Shown here: piece by piece, positions 33,295 to 43,018 of the stretch
Layout of the letters: every line of letters starts with the position of its first letter
How positions within the stretch are numbered: the first letter of the stretch is position 1
DNA from: Cyrtodaria siliqua
Lineage: Eukaryota; Mollusca; Bivalvia; Adapedonta; Hiatellidae
Assembly: GCA_037043455.1 (NCBI GenBank)
Contig: JAWPHD010000289.1
Location: forward strand, 372,001 to 436,000
Direction of reading: 5' to 3'
Length of the DNA: 64,000 bases
Notes under the pieces: model-generated
Database searches by the model: none
Told to the model about the DNA's origin: nothing
The model's input: the letters and a program-made list of their open reading frames with translations, nothing else
Translations under genes and position numbers: made by a program

Positions 33295-33780
33295 AAGTAA
33301 ACCCCCAGCGACCTTTTTTTCCAATGTCCGTTCCAAGGCGGTAACCCTACTGTCAGTCCGTGTGTGTTTGTGGTGTACTAGCCTTCTGTTTTGCCAATGT
33401 CCGTTCCAAGGCGGTAACCCTACTGTCAGTCCGTGTGTGTTTGTGGTGTACTAGCCTTCTTTTTTGCCAATGTCCGTTCCAAGGCGGTAACCCTACTTTC
33501 AGTCCGTGTGTGTTTGTGGTGTACTAGCCTTCTTTTTTGCCAATGTCCGTTTGAAGGCGGTAACCCTACTGTCAGTCCGTGTGTGTTTGTGGTGTACTAG
33601 CCTTCTTTTTTGCCAATGTCCGTTCCAAGGCGGTAACCCCACTGTCAGTCCGTGTGTGTTTGTGGTGTACTAGCCTTCCTTTTATTCATCATTATACATA
33701 CTTGCTCTTTGTTTCTTTGTGTGTTTGTGGTTGATTGTCGTCTTTGAATGCGACTTTTTCTGTTCGATTTTTATATCTGC
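33295..33780 (+). mobile_element. Retroelement family A tail carrying a tandem expansion
   Basis: It opens with AACCCCCAGCGACC and closes with TTTGTGGTTGATTGTCGTCT, TTGAATGCGACTTTTTCTGT and TCGATTTTTATATCTGC, so the array between is an expansion of the tail's own middle. Confidence 0.8.
33321..33685 (+). repeat. Five tandem 73-bp units inside the tail
   Basis: CCAATGTCCGTTCCAAGGCG starts at 33321, 33394, 33467, 33540 and 33613, exactly 73 bp apart. Units differ at only a few bases (for example GTTTGAAGG in the fourth, CCCCACTG in the fifth), so the expansion is recent or homogenised. Confidence 0.95.
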
Positions 33781-33919
33781 TTTATCTGAAATGTGTTTCA
33801 CATCAATTTAGTTTCTACTTAATAACGTATCTATGCAGAAATCTTACAACTTAATACAATATCGCATGTGTATTTATCTTGTCTACAATCAGTGTAAATA
33901 AAGTAAATTCTGTTGTCAT

Positions 33920-34200
33920 GGAATCAGTAACAACACATCATTACCCAGATGCTTGCAGAAGATCAAAGGAACCAATTACCACAAACGCATTGTAACAGCT
34001 TATTTTCTGATAAGCATTTATGATATATTAAAGCATTTTAACTGTATTTTATCTTTTTCTTTAAGTATCTGGTAGATCGTCTATGGGAATTCGCATTGTA
34101 ATTTTCCTGAATAAATCTCTACACAGGCAGATGATTCATGTCAAAATGAAGCTAAAAGATTGGAAAACGATGATTTGTGCATTCGGTTTGCATTATTTTT
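33920..34200 (+). repeat. Dispersed repeat F, copy 2
   Basis: Inverted homologue of 26790-27260 (see that entry). It is shorter, lacking the middle segment found between GACCTTG and TGTCTATGGG in copy 1. Confidence 0.6.
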
Positions 34201-34524
34201 TTAAATTTTAGCATTTTTTTATTGATATTTTGTCGATTAATAGCTGTTCGCGTAGTGGTATTCACCTCCTAAGCGAATTTAGAAATGCGAGTAGTTTAGT
34301 TAAATTGACTAGTTTTTATAAAATGTTTTGACAAAAAGACAGCAAAAATATGTCCCAATAAAAATAAATAAAAAGTAGCTTTTGATGTTGGATTCAACTC
34401 GTTTTGTTAATTCAGTATTAAACAGACGCTCATGTAAGATTTTAAAGAAAAGTCGGGAAAAACAATAAGGCACTAAATTTGGATATAAAAACCGTTAACA
34501 TAAAACATAGTTCAAATGTGATTT
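34201..34524. other. No recognised feature
   Basis: AT-rich sequence with nothing recognised. Confidence 0.4.
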
Positions 34525-35175
34525 TTGTCTCGCCCACATAGTGGGTAGCAAGACATAGCAGTCACTTTTCCGGCGGCGGCCTCGGCCACATTTTAAATCA
34601 ACTATATCTCAACAACCGCTGTTCGATTTTTCTGAAACTTTGTCAGATGCTTTGTTGGTTCAAGGGACATCAGGTACTGCCAACATTACTAAGGTCATTG
34701 TCATATTTTGCGTTATTTTCCCGAAACTTAACCTTGGTTAGGTAACTTAACAGTTTTTTCAGTTAACAGTATGTGATTGCCTCATTTCCTTTGTTTGATA
34801 CTTGGTCATATGTATGGTTGGCATTGGTGGACATCGCTGAATGACAAAAAATACCAAAGAGTATAATAATGGACAATAATAATATAGTCACGTTTTGCGT
34901 TATTTACTAAACATCAGTTTCGTTTATTAAATTAACCTCAGTTAACTTTTTCTGATAACTTCAATTTCTTTGTTTGATACTTGATTAAATGTATTGTTGG
35001 CATTGGCGGAAATCACTGAATGACTAAAATTAGCAAGGTCAAGGTCATATTTTGCATTTTTTTCCCAAACCTAACCTTGGTTAGGTAACTTAACCATGGT
35101 TAGGTAACATAACCTCAATTAACTTTATTTGATTGTCTCACTTTATGTCTTTGATACTTGGTCATATGTATTGTT

Positions 35176-35909
35176 ATTCCCCCGCTAAACAAATCTTAGT
35201 GGGGTATACTGGTTTCACCCTGTCCGTCTGTCTGTCTTCAGACGCAACATTGTCCGCTCCATAACTCCTCTCACCTGAAGCAAATCTCATAAAACTTCAT
35301 ACGTGGACTGCCTGTGATGAGAGGATTGCCTCTACTGATTTTGTGGTCGGTAGGTCAAAGGTCAAGGTCACCATGACCTGATAATGAAAAATAGTGTCCA
35401 CTCCATAATATAACTCCTCTTTCCTTGTAGCAAATCTCATGAAAATTCAAAGTTGAACAGCCTGCGGTGAGAGAAATATTCCTTTTGATTTTGGGTACAG
35501 TAGGTCAAAGGTCATGGTCACCGGGACCCATTAATGGAAAACATTGTCCGCACCATAACTCCTCTCTTTATAAAACATATCTCATGAAACTTCATAGGTG
35601 AACTTTTTGTGGTGGAAGGACGATCCCTATTAATGTTAAGGTTAGTAGATCCAAGGTCAAGGTTACCGGGACCAGATAATGAAAAATATTTTCCGCTCCA
35701 TAATTCCTCTCCCCCTAAAGCAAATCTTATGAAACTTAAGAGTTTGACTCCCTGTGATGAAAAGATAGCCCCTGTTGGTTTTGAGGTCAGTAGGTCAAAG
35801 GTCAAGGCCATCATTACCTGATCATGAAAATCCTATTCCACTAAATCTTTACTCAACCATTAGGGTGGGGAATGGGGAGGAATGGTAGTGGGGTATATAT
35901 TTAGCTCTA
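35176..35909 (+). mobile_element. Inserted repeat with four about 145-bp tandem units
   Basis: Left text ATTCCCCCGCTAAACAAATC with TTAGTGGGGTATACTGG and right text TAGTGGGGTATATATTTAGC mark the ends. Inside, CATAACTCCTCT, AAATCTCATGAAACTT, AGTAGGTCAAAGGTCAAGGT and CACC(A/G)(T/G)GACC recur four times. The host word TATTGTTGGCATTGG is split, with GTT at 35173-35175 and 35910-35912. The 98- and 70-codon frames inside are not genes. Confidence 0.75.
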
Positions 35910-35969
35910 GTTGGCATTGGTGGACATCGCTGAATGACAAAAATACCTAGGTCAAGTCAAATTTTCCTT

Positions 35970-35990
35970 CCCCCCCCCCCCCCCCCCCCC
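35970..35990 (+). repeat. Poly-C tract, 21 bp
   Basis: Homopolymer replacing the expected TTTTGCGTTATTTTCCC region of the unit. Its length may be unreliable in sequencing. Confidence 0.9.
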
Positions 35991-36504
35991 ACAAAACTTA
36001 TCCTTAGTTAGGTAACAACCTTGGTTAGGTAACTTAACCTCATTTAACTCTATGATTGCCTGCATTTATGTCTTTGATACTTGGTCATATGTATTGTTGA
36101 CATTGGTGGACATTGCTGAATGACAAAAAAAATAAGACCAAGGTCATATTTTGCTTTATTTTCCGAAAACTACACCTGGTTAAACCACTTAACCTCAGTA
36201 ACTAAACTTTTTATGATTAGTTCGCTTTTATTTGTTTGATACTTGGTAATATGAAGTGTTGTCTTTGGTGGACATCATTTAAGCACAAGTTTAATAAAAT
36301 AATTCATATGCGTTTGTTTTCACCAGCTCATGACGAATTTGGATTTGTAAGCGATCAAAGTTAGCTCAGTGCATTATTTACTTTAAAGACATCGAATAGT
36401 GCACATCGTAAACAGCACATGTAGCACTATAATGTCCAGGATGTGTTTTTCCTCTATTGGAACTCGAACACGCGAAGTTCCGAATTACAGTCAGTCTCTA
36501 CGCT

Positions 36505-36720
36505 GTTTGAATATTGGTGAAGCCTAAAACCTCGTTTAAACCCCCAGCGGCTTTTCTGCCACTGACCGTTCCAAGGCGGTAGCCCTATTTTCAATCATTT
36601 TGTTTGTGTGATGCCATATTTTGCCCTTTATTCATCTGTATATTTGTTGTTTGTTTCTGTGTGTGTCTGTGGTTGACTGTCGTCCTTGAATGCAACTTTT
36701 CCTGTTCGGTTTTTATGTCT
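36505..36720 (+). mobile_element. Retroelement family A, 3' tail, second half
   Basis: TGAAGCCTAAAACCTCGTTT, AAACCCCCAGCGGC, GCCACTGACCGTTCCAAGGC, GTTGACTGTCGTCCTTGAAT and TTTTCCTGTTCGGTTTTTAT occur in order. The hairpin part is missing. Confidence 0.8.
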
Positions 36721-36825
36721 ACTTTGACATGAGGTAAGATTAAATATACTATAACAAACACCGTGCAATCTTATTGCCATTGAAAATAAAACTGTTAGCT
36801 ATAAGCAGTACGGGAATGTCGATCG

Positions 36826-37104
36826 GCACGACCGTCGTGCCGATTATTTTCCTTATCGGCACGACGGTCGTGCGAATAATATTGCTTATCCGCACGACCG
36901 TCGTGCCTTTTATTTCCCTTATCGGCACGACGGTCGTGCGTATAATATTCCTTATCCGCACGACCGTCGTGCCTATTATTTTCCTTATCGGCACGATGGT
37001 CGTGCGTATAATATTCCTTATCCGCACGACCGTCGTGCCTATTATTTTCCTTATCGGCACGACGGTCGTGCGTATAATATTCTTTATCCGCACGACCGTT
37101 GCGG
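36826..37104. repeat. Nine 15-bp palindromes on an exact 33-bp lattice
   Basis: GCACGAC(C/G)GTCGTGC occurs at 36826, 36859, 36892, 36925, 36958, 36991 (one change), 37024, 37057 and 37090 (degenerate). The centre alternates C, G, C, G. Spacers are 18 bp, AT-rich, of two alternating types (CTATTATTTTCCTTATCG and GTATAATATTCCTTATCC). Each palindrome holds three CpGs in otherwise CpG-poor DNA. Both strands read open (127 and 120 codons) only because 33 is a multiple of three. Confidence 0.97.
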
Positions 37105-37109
37105 CAGTG

Positions 37110-37971
37110 TATCGATATGTATTGAATTGCATGTAATGTTATGTTTACGTGGGATTTAGACCAATAAAATAAAATTGTTTGTTCTTATCAAGTACCTCAT
37201 AAGACTTTTTCTTTTTTTGCCCTAATTTGAAGGTTTCACGTTTGCCACCCGTTTCCTTTGGAATTTTCAAAGTCAATAATGTCTTTTTGCTGGTAAGGGT
37301 CAGTATTCCAAAGTAGATTCACTGACGTAATACATTTCTCAACTCACTAGTAGATCGTACCAGAGAGACGTATGCCTGTGGTTTACTGTTTATCGGGCAA
37401 TTATGTTCGTCTAAGGAAACCAAATGTATAGTTTGCTTTGTTTAGTAGCTCATCGAGGTGTTTAAATAATTAACGAGCTGAGATAGACTCTATCTTTTTT
37501 CTAGAATGGTGTACATAGTAACACTGTGACGTCAGAGTGACCGTACTCTAACCTCCTCTATCTGGTAGCATATATCTACATACACCTGTATTTCCATGCT
37601 GGTAGTTGTAGCTTGCTCGGTGACATTTCCTTTGATGATTTCAAAACATTAAATATTTTAATGTAGGGTAACTAAAGGGGCGTGACTATACCGTACTACA
37701 ACAAAGGGACACACGGCAATCTTGAAGTATTTGAAATGGGCGTATCGATTTATATATCCAGTATCAGTTTTACTTTTACCCTGGGTATATTTAAATACAT
37801 CAAATTTTATTACGTATTCACTATTTCGTCTTATTATACTATAAGTTTTAATATAGGTGCAATAATATCAAAACTTAATAATATGCAAAAACAAATGGCT
37901 TAACAACAGTTGTAAACCTACTGACAAGAGGTATATAATATAAATTACATATTTAAATAATCCTAATTTTA
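37110..37971. other. No recognised feature
   Basis: No gene recognised. A 73-codon frame at 37682 is unsupported. Confidence 0.4.
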
Positions 37972-37973
37972 TA

Positions 37974-38457
37974 CACTCAAGTGATATGAAAACGCAACAC
38001 GGGAATTTCCGCTATGTATTGTATATACTGCACACTTAATTGCACATAATATTCCAAAGAAATCCCAAGATGTTTTTTTTTAAAGAAAGTTGCAGTTAAC
38101 TAGAGAAAGGACACAACTGTGATATTGTAGACGTTTTAATCATACTACACTTTGTAACAAGAACTTCATCAATGTTGAAGTTGCTCTTCGAAAACTTGAG
38201 CTAGTTCAGTACTGTATTTAACGTAAATAGTTCGCAAAATTTTGCATCCTAAGTTTGCTCACATGATTGAGCCAAACGCGTACTCTGTGAATAATGAAAC
38301 ATTGCAGGAATACTATTTGCTGTATTATTTGTTGTTTTAGTATTTTTTCCAAAAGGAAAGGTCTTACGTAGCCATGTACCATTCGATTAAAAGCAGCATA
38401 TTGTACATACAATATATAGCGGAAATTCCCGTGTTGCGTTTTCATATCACTTGAGTG
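37974..38457. mobile_element. TA-flanked MITE with about 50-bp inverted repeats
   Basis: The ends CACTCAAGTGATATGAAAAC (37974) and GTTTTCATATCACTTGAGTG (38457) are perfect inverted repeats. They continue with GCAACACGGGAATTTCCGCT on the left, mirrored on the right, and then ATGTATTGTAT with a few changes. TA flanks both sides, as expected for Tc1/mariner-type insertion. The 484-bp interior shows no transposase. The 82-codon frame in it is not a gene. Confidence 0.9.
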
Positions 38458-38469
38458 TAGATACAATAT

Positions 38470-39376
38470 AAACGGCTTTAACCAGCCAGGCCAAACCGCA
38501 CAACTGTCCTGAGCATCGAATTAAAGAGTTATCAACTCTAAATTCACTTCACGTATTACTTATTTACATGTATTTTAAGTATACATCAACTAGGCTTTTA
38601 ATCGGTACATATGAATTATTTTATGACCTCAACACATGAAGAATGATTTTGTGTTTTAAAATGTGCCTGTTGTTGGCGGGATGGCGGTTTTATTAGAATG
38701 TCACTTCGGAGTTAAGGTCTAGATAGCAAATAATGACGTTGCGACAGCTATTATTAATTTTTATTATAAGCTTTGTCGTCATATAATGGATATGCATGCA
38801 TGTTCTATACATGTCGCTCTCTTTTTCTTTTGTATCCCCCTTATAGTTTAGAAGTATTTTGAATTTTAATCTCAGTTAATTTATATGCTGATTGGTCAAT
38901 AAACTTGTTTACTGTTCACACGTAGCTTATGTGTTTATTTGTTTTGCCATATTTTCACCTAAATATCTATTTCCCGATAATATATGTGTAAAATGAAACT
39001 ATTTAAACAGAAGACAGAATCCAGTAGGATGATAGGGGATTGATTGGGGTGATGAACGGCAATTTGGCAAACCTGACTGTCTTTATATCGTCCCAGTTCA
39101 TATAGATGTCAGCAAGTTCCATCAACGCACGCACGTAAGCGCGCGCGCACACACATACACACCCACAAACCCTTTCGATCTTATAATGTTTTTATTATGT
39201 ATAACGGACCTTTCGGAACATACTGTACAGGGTTCTTGTTTATATTCAAAAACACAATTTACCCAGTTTACCCATAATTTTACACAATACAACTGTTCAC
39301 TAAGTATTTATATATTTGTTTTATATACATTACGAATTTGTAACTTAGCTTGGAAATTGTCAACACTTTACGTTTC
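38470..39376. other. Unassigned, with a short CGCACGCACG / CGCGCGCGCACACA tract
   Basis: The microsatellite-like tract lies at about 39125-39170. A 118-codon frame at 39186-39542 starts with ATG and is not repeat-derived until it reaches the palindromes near 39385, but no domain is recognised. Confidence 0.35.
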
Positions 39377-39484
39377 TGTTTACAGTCGTGCCGATAAAGA
39401 ACAATACTATAGTCGTGCCAATTATTTTCTTTATTCCCACGACCGTCGTGCGGATAAAGAAAATAATCGGCACGACGGTCGTGC
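39377..39484. repeat. Second palindrome site, same 33-bp lattice
   Basis: CCACGACCGTCGTGC at 39437-39451 and GCACGACGGTCGTGC at 39470-39484 are 33 bp apart. A half-site GTCGTGC at 39412-39418 fits the same 33-bp step, and another half-site lies at 39385-39391. The spacer between the two full sites is the reverse complement of the type at 36841, so units lie in opposite orientation here. Confidence 0.9.
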
Positions 39485-39786
39485 GGATAGCCTCCCGCTG
39501 TTGTCAAAGATATTGATTGACTTTGGAAATATATTGCTTTAAACTGGTATTGTTGAATTATTTTAAATGCTGATATTCTAAATAGAAATTAGATATTAAA
39601 TTTATTTGAATGGTATAATCAGTTGACAAGTACTGCAAACAGGTCATACTTAGAAACAACACACATGAGAGCAAACTTTTAAATTGGGACAATTCCAATA
39701 CCAACTGAAACTTGGCAGATAACGATTACTATTAGTCTATGATAATTATGATGATAAAACTGTATCTCCGGCTTTCTTACAGTTGA

Positions 39787-40258
39787 TACCGAATAGTGAA
39801 AGTAGAGTGTTATTTTTAGCATTGATTTTATAGAAAATAGCCATGATTATGTAAAACAAACAAATGTATACGTGTCCAATTGCGAAAAGTAATGTTGCTG
39901 TTCTAATAAACAAAATGTATCAAAGACAGCAGTGGCGAACGCGCTGTCGATTTTGAACGAACACACTTTACATTTGACGTATCGCTTTTCCTAATCTTTA
40001 GCTTATCATTTCTAGTTGTACTACTGTACTATATGGTTTGGTCATATAAAAGCGTCAGAGAGAGAGCATATTATGATTGTCTGAATACAGTGGAAAAGAA
40101 TCATTAGAATCAAATCCAATCTACTATCTTTATTTTCCCAGTCGTATAGCTCAAGTCAAAGGCATATTTCCAAACGCTGCCAGGTAATTGAACAAAGCAT
40201 GAACAATTTGTTTATTTACTGCTAACATTCTGAATAAATCATTAGACCAGGTGTATAT
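39787..40258 (+). repeat. Segmental duplication, copy 1
   Basis: It shares with 41327-41800, in order, ACCGAATA, TGTTATTTTTAGCATTG, AAAATGTATCAAAG, CTGTCGATTTTGAACGAAC, AAGCATGAACA, TTGTTTATTTACTGCT and AGGTGTATATACATA. The right end is cut by a retroelement tail at 40262. Confidence 0.8.
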
Positions 40259-40261
40259 ACA

Positions 40262-40465
40262 TACCATTATTAGAACCTGGTTTAAACCACCACGGCGATG
40301 TTGCAACTGACTGTTCCAAGGCGGTAACAACCCTTTTGTGTTCGTGATGTCTTATCTTGCCTTTTAATCATCGTTAATGATGTTCTTTGTTTCTGTGTGT
40401 GTTTGTGGTTGACTGTCGTCCTTGAATGCTACTTTTCCTGTTCGATTGTTATCTACCTTTACTTG
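40262..40465 (+). mobile_element. Retroelement tail inserted in segmental copy 1 only
   Basis: AGAACCTGGTTTAAACCACC, TGACTGTTCCAAGGCGGTAA, GTTGACTGTCGTCCTTGAAT and GCTACTTTTCCTGTTCGATT identify family A. Flanking duplication sequence resumes with GTCTGTACTGTTTTATGAAT, which in copy 2 directly follows the duplicated block. Confidence 0.8.
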
Positions 40466-40555
40466 AGGTCAGATTTCAAATTGTCTGTACTGTTTTATGA
40501 ATAGCATTATATTAAATTAAGTATTATCTTGAAATCTGTATAGTCAGAGATAATT

Positions 40556-40820
40556 AACAGGAAACAACTGTTTTACTGGCTGAAGGACTATCACAACCTG
40601 ACTTCTATGGTGACATACTTCATAAGATCCTTGGATATGATCACTTTCATACTATGTTTCTTAAACTTGTTAAAAGGTTTATCAAAACAGGTTATGCCCC
40701 TATCATTTTGAACGCACTGCATGCTTGGTGGTGGACCCATTTACAATTCCCCACTATGCTTTTCTCTTTAATTGTGCGATGAGCGGACAGGGTGTGGACC
40801 ATATGATGACGTCTACATGT
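40556..40820 (+). pseudogene. Reverse transcriptase C-terminal fragment, family A
   Basis: It reads LLAEGLSQPDFYGDILHKIL and GYDHFHTMFLKLVKRFIKTG, then, after a frame change, sequence equivalent to the TACLVVD region and the QGVDHMMTST-like end. It is followed directly by a family A tail. Confidence 0.8.
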
Positions 40821-41320
40821 ACCTAAAGCCCAAAAGGACTGAGACGTTTGCTATTTGTCTGCAATCTTGTCTTGTCGTGCCCTCAATGGTTTATTCTCTT
40901 GTTGCTCTGGCTATTTTGTGGCTTTCTAGGCTATTGTGTTTTGTGTATTTATATACACACGAACATCTTTGTGTTTTACCTATATTGCCTATTAATAATG
41001 CCTTGTTGGTTAGATAATAGTTCATGGCGGGTATTTGTTTGTTTACACTGTCCCTTTTTATTGGGATGACAATAGAGTAGGTGTGAGGTTTGGTGCACCC
41101 TAGGATCTGGTTTAAACCCCTAGCGGCATTTTGTGCAACTGGTCGTTCCAAAGCGGTAGCCCTATTGTCAACCCGTTATGTGTTTGTGACCTCATATGCC
41201 TTTACGAGTTTTTCTTATTAACATTGCCATTCATGTTTGTCGTTTTGCGTGTTTTTTTGGGTTTACTGCGTTCTGTGAAAGTTGCATTTCCTGTTCGACT
41301 TTTATACTTATTTTTCTTAC
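40821..41320 (+). mobile_element. Retroelement family A, 3' tail following the RT fragment
   Basis: TGCCCTCAATGGTTTATTCT, TTGCTCTGGCTATTTTGTGG, CTTTCTAGGCTATTGTG, GCCTATTAATAATGCCTTGT, TTACACTGTCCCTTTTTATT, GATCTGGTTTAAACCCCTAG, AACTGGTCGTTCCAAAGCGG and CTGCGTTCTGTGAAAGTTGC then TTCCTGTTCGACTTTTATAC. The middle is the variant subtype also seen at 20790-20840. Confidence 0.8.
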
Positions 41321-41326
41321 ATATGT

Positions 41327-41800
41327 GACCGAATAATAAAAGTAGCATGTTATTTTTAGCATTGCCTTTATTAAAATGGTCCTGTTTTTTATAGGATAAA
41401 CACATGTATCCGCATCAGATTGCGAAATACTCTATTACTGTTCTAATAATCAAAATGTATCAAAGGCTCCACTGACGGGCGCACTGTCGATTTTGAACGA
41501 ACTACTAAACGTGTGACGTAACGTTTCTCCTTATATTTAGTTTATCTGCTTTAACTGTAATATTACATGGGTTGGTGTCATAAACAAACGTTAGAGAAGT
41601 GGATGATGATGGTTTAAATACAATGGATAGGAATCATCAGAATCCAATCTGTTTTAACAAAGTCGTATGTCTTAATTGAAAGACCTATTTCCAAATAATG
41701 CCAGGGCATCGAAAAAGCATGAACACTTTGTTTATTTACTGCTGCTACGGTTATTGTATTACGAGTATTAGTCGAGGTGTATATACATAATACCATATAT
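41327..41800 (+). repeat. Segmental duplication, copy 2
   Basis: Partner of 39787-40258. A weaker third piece sits at about 42300-42420 (TTTCCTAACGC, AACTTGCTTATTTACTG, ACATACATACCGTTTATTGA). Confidence 0.75.
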
Positions 41801-41914
41801 TGATTGTCATCGGATTTCACTTGTTCTTCTGTTCTGTTTTATGAATAGCATACATTATTAAAAAATATTAAATATTAGAAGAAGATTACATCAAAAGAAT
41901 AAATAAAATGCAAC

Positions 41915-42020
41915 GTATATGCCATCACAAACATAAAAGGGGTTGACAAAATGACCTATGCATTGGAACGGTCAGTGGCAAAATGTCCAGTAGTGGTTTA
42001 AACAAGGATCTTGGATGCAC
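41915..42020 (-). mobile_element. Retroelement family A tail fragment
   Basis: CCATCACAAACATAAAAGGG, GTTGACAAAATGACCTATGC, TTGGAACGGTCAGTGGCAAA and GTAGTGGTTTAAACAAGGAT are the reverse of the mid-tail. Confidence 0.65.
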
Positions 42021-42221
42021 CACATCTACAATTATATAATATGTTGTAATTTAGCTTTTGAAGGACAAAACAACAACAATATAAGCAAAACGCATATAAT
42101 AACACACATCTATGTGTTAGTATGTCTGCACTTACGGACCTCATCATCTGACACCGTTTTGAAGAATACCATTGTCTGATGCACATTTGTGTGCCTAACC
42201 GTTATCATTAGCTATCTATAA

Positions 42222-42268
42222 CCCCGCCCCTGCCCCCGCCCCCTTCCTCCTCCCCCGCCCACGCCACT
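42222..42268 (-). other. C-rich tract, possible G-quadruplex on the minus strand
   Basis: Eight or more runs of at least three C occur within 47 bp (CCCCGCCCCTGCCCCCGCCC and following), in a strongly AT-rich region. Confidence 0.6.
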
Positions 42269-42494
42269 CATCATTAACACCCAAAACCCAAATAACTTTG
42301 TTTATAAACACATATTTCCTAACGCTTTGTGTCCATTGAATAAGCAAAAAACTTGCTTATTTACTGATACCATGCTCATAGTTTAATTAGATACGGCATA
42401 CATACATACCGTTTATTGAGGCTAGGTTACATATTTTTCTTCTCTGGATAGAAATTTATACGGCGTGTGTAGTGTTAAACGTAATAAAATCTTC

Positions 42495-42716
42495 AACTGT
42501 GTCTACATTATATACATACACGATGACAACTGTGTCTACATTATATACATACACGATGACAACTGTGTCTATATTATATACATACACGATGACAATTATA
42601 TACATACACGATGACAACTGTGTCTACATTATATACATACACGATGACAACTGTGTCTACATTATATACATACACGATGACAACTGTGTCTACATTATAT
42701 ACATACACGATGACTC
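42495..42716 (+). repeat. Minisatellite, unit 33 bp, about 6.5 copies
   Basis: The unit AACTGTGTCTACATTATATA CATACACGATGAC is repeated nearly identically. One copy at about 42593-42615 is shortened. The 108-codon frame is a repeat translation. Confidence 0.95.
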
Positions 42717-43018
42717 TCTTTCTACTAAATTGTTTTACCTAAATATTGATATTGACGGTCGGAATTGTTTATATGATGATTATAGAATCTGCTCCTGAGG
42801 AAAATATGTAAAGCACTGTGAAGTAAATCGAGCAATGCGCAGGGATTTAGTATGCATTAACTCCATGGTTAATCATGATTTGTACATCAGTTTGTTAAGT
42901 GTTACGAAGCGGATGTGACAATCTATCCGCCGCATATTATCTTGCAACAATCTAAGAACAATTCCATGAATTTGATTGGTCATGCGTCTCCAAGCTGTAC
43001 ATACTATACGAGAGGTGT

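Larger units (their letters stand above)
34525..36300 (+). repeat. Bivalve-type repeat with about 180-bp tandem units
   Basis: It starts TTTTGTCTCGCCCACATAGT then GGGTAGCAAGACATAGCAGT, a string I know from bivalve genomes. Units sharing ACTTGGTCATATGTA, TTGGCATTGGTGGACATCGC, TGAATGACAAAAA, AAGGTCATATTTTGC and CTTAACCTTGGTTAGGTAAC recur at about 34820, 35000, 35175 (interrupted), 36100 and 36263. A separate repeat is inserted at 35176-35909. A C21 homopolymer at 35970-35990 lies in the fourth unit. Confidence 0.75.

Noticed and set aside
35518..35821. 98-codon minus-strand and 70-codon plus-strand genes
   Set aside because: Both lie in the about 145-bp tandem units of an inserted repeat.
36826..37104. 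CRISPR array
   Set aside because: Repeats and spacers are regularly sized, but the spacers are nearly identical to each other and the repeat is a 15-bp palindrome in an animal-type genome with no cas genes.
42495..42716. CRISPR-like direct repeats
   Set aside because: Plain head-to-tail minisatellite with no unique spacers.
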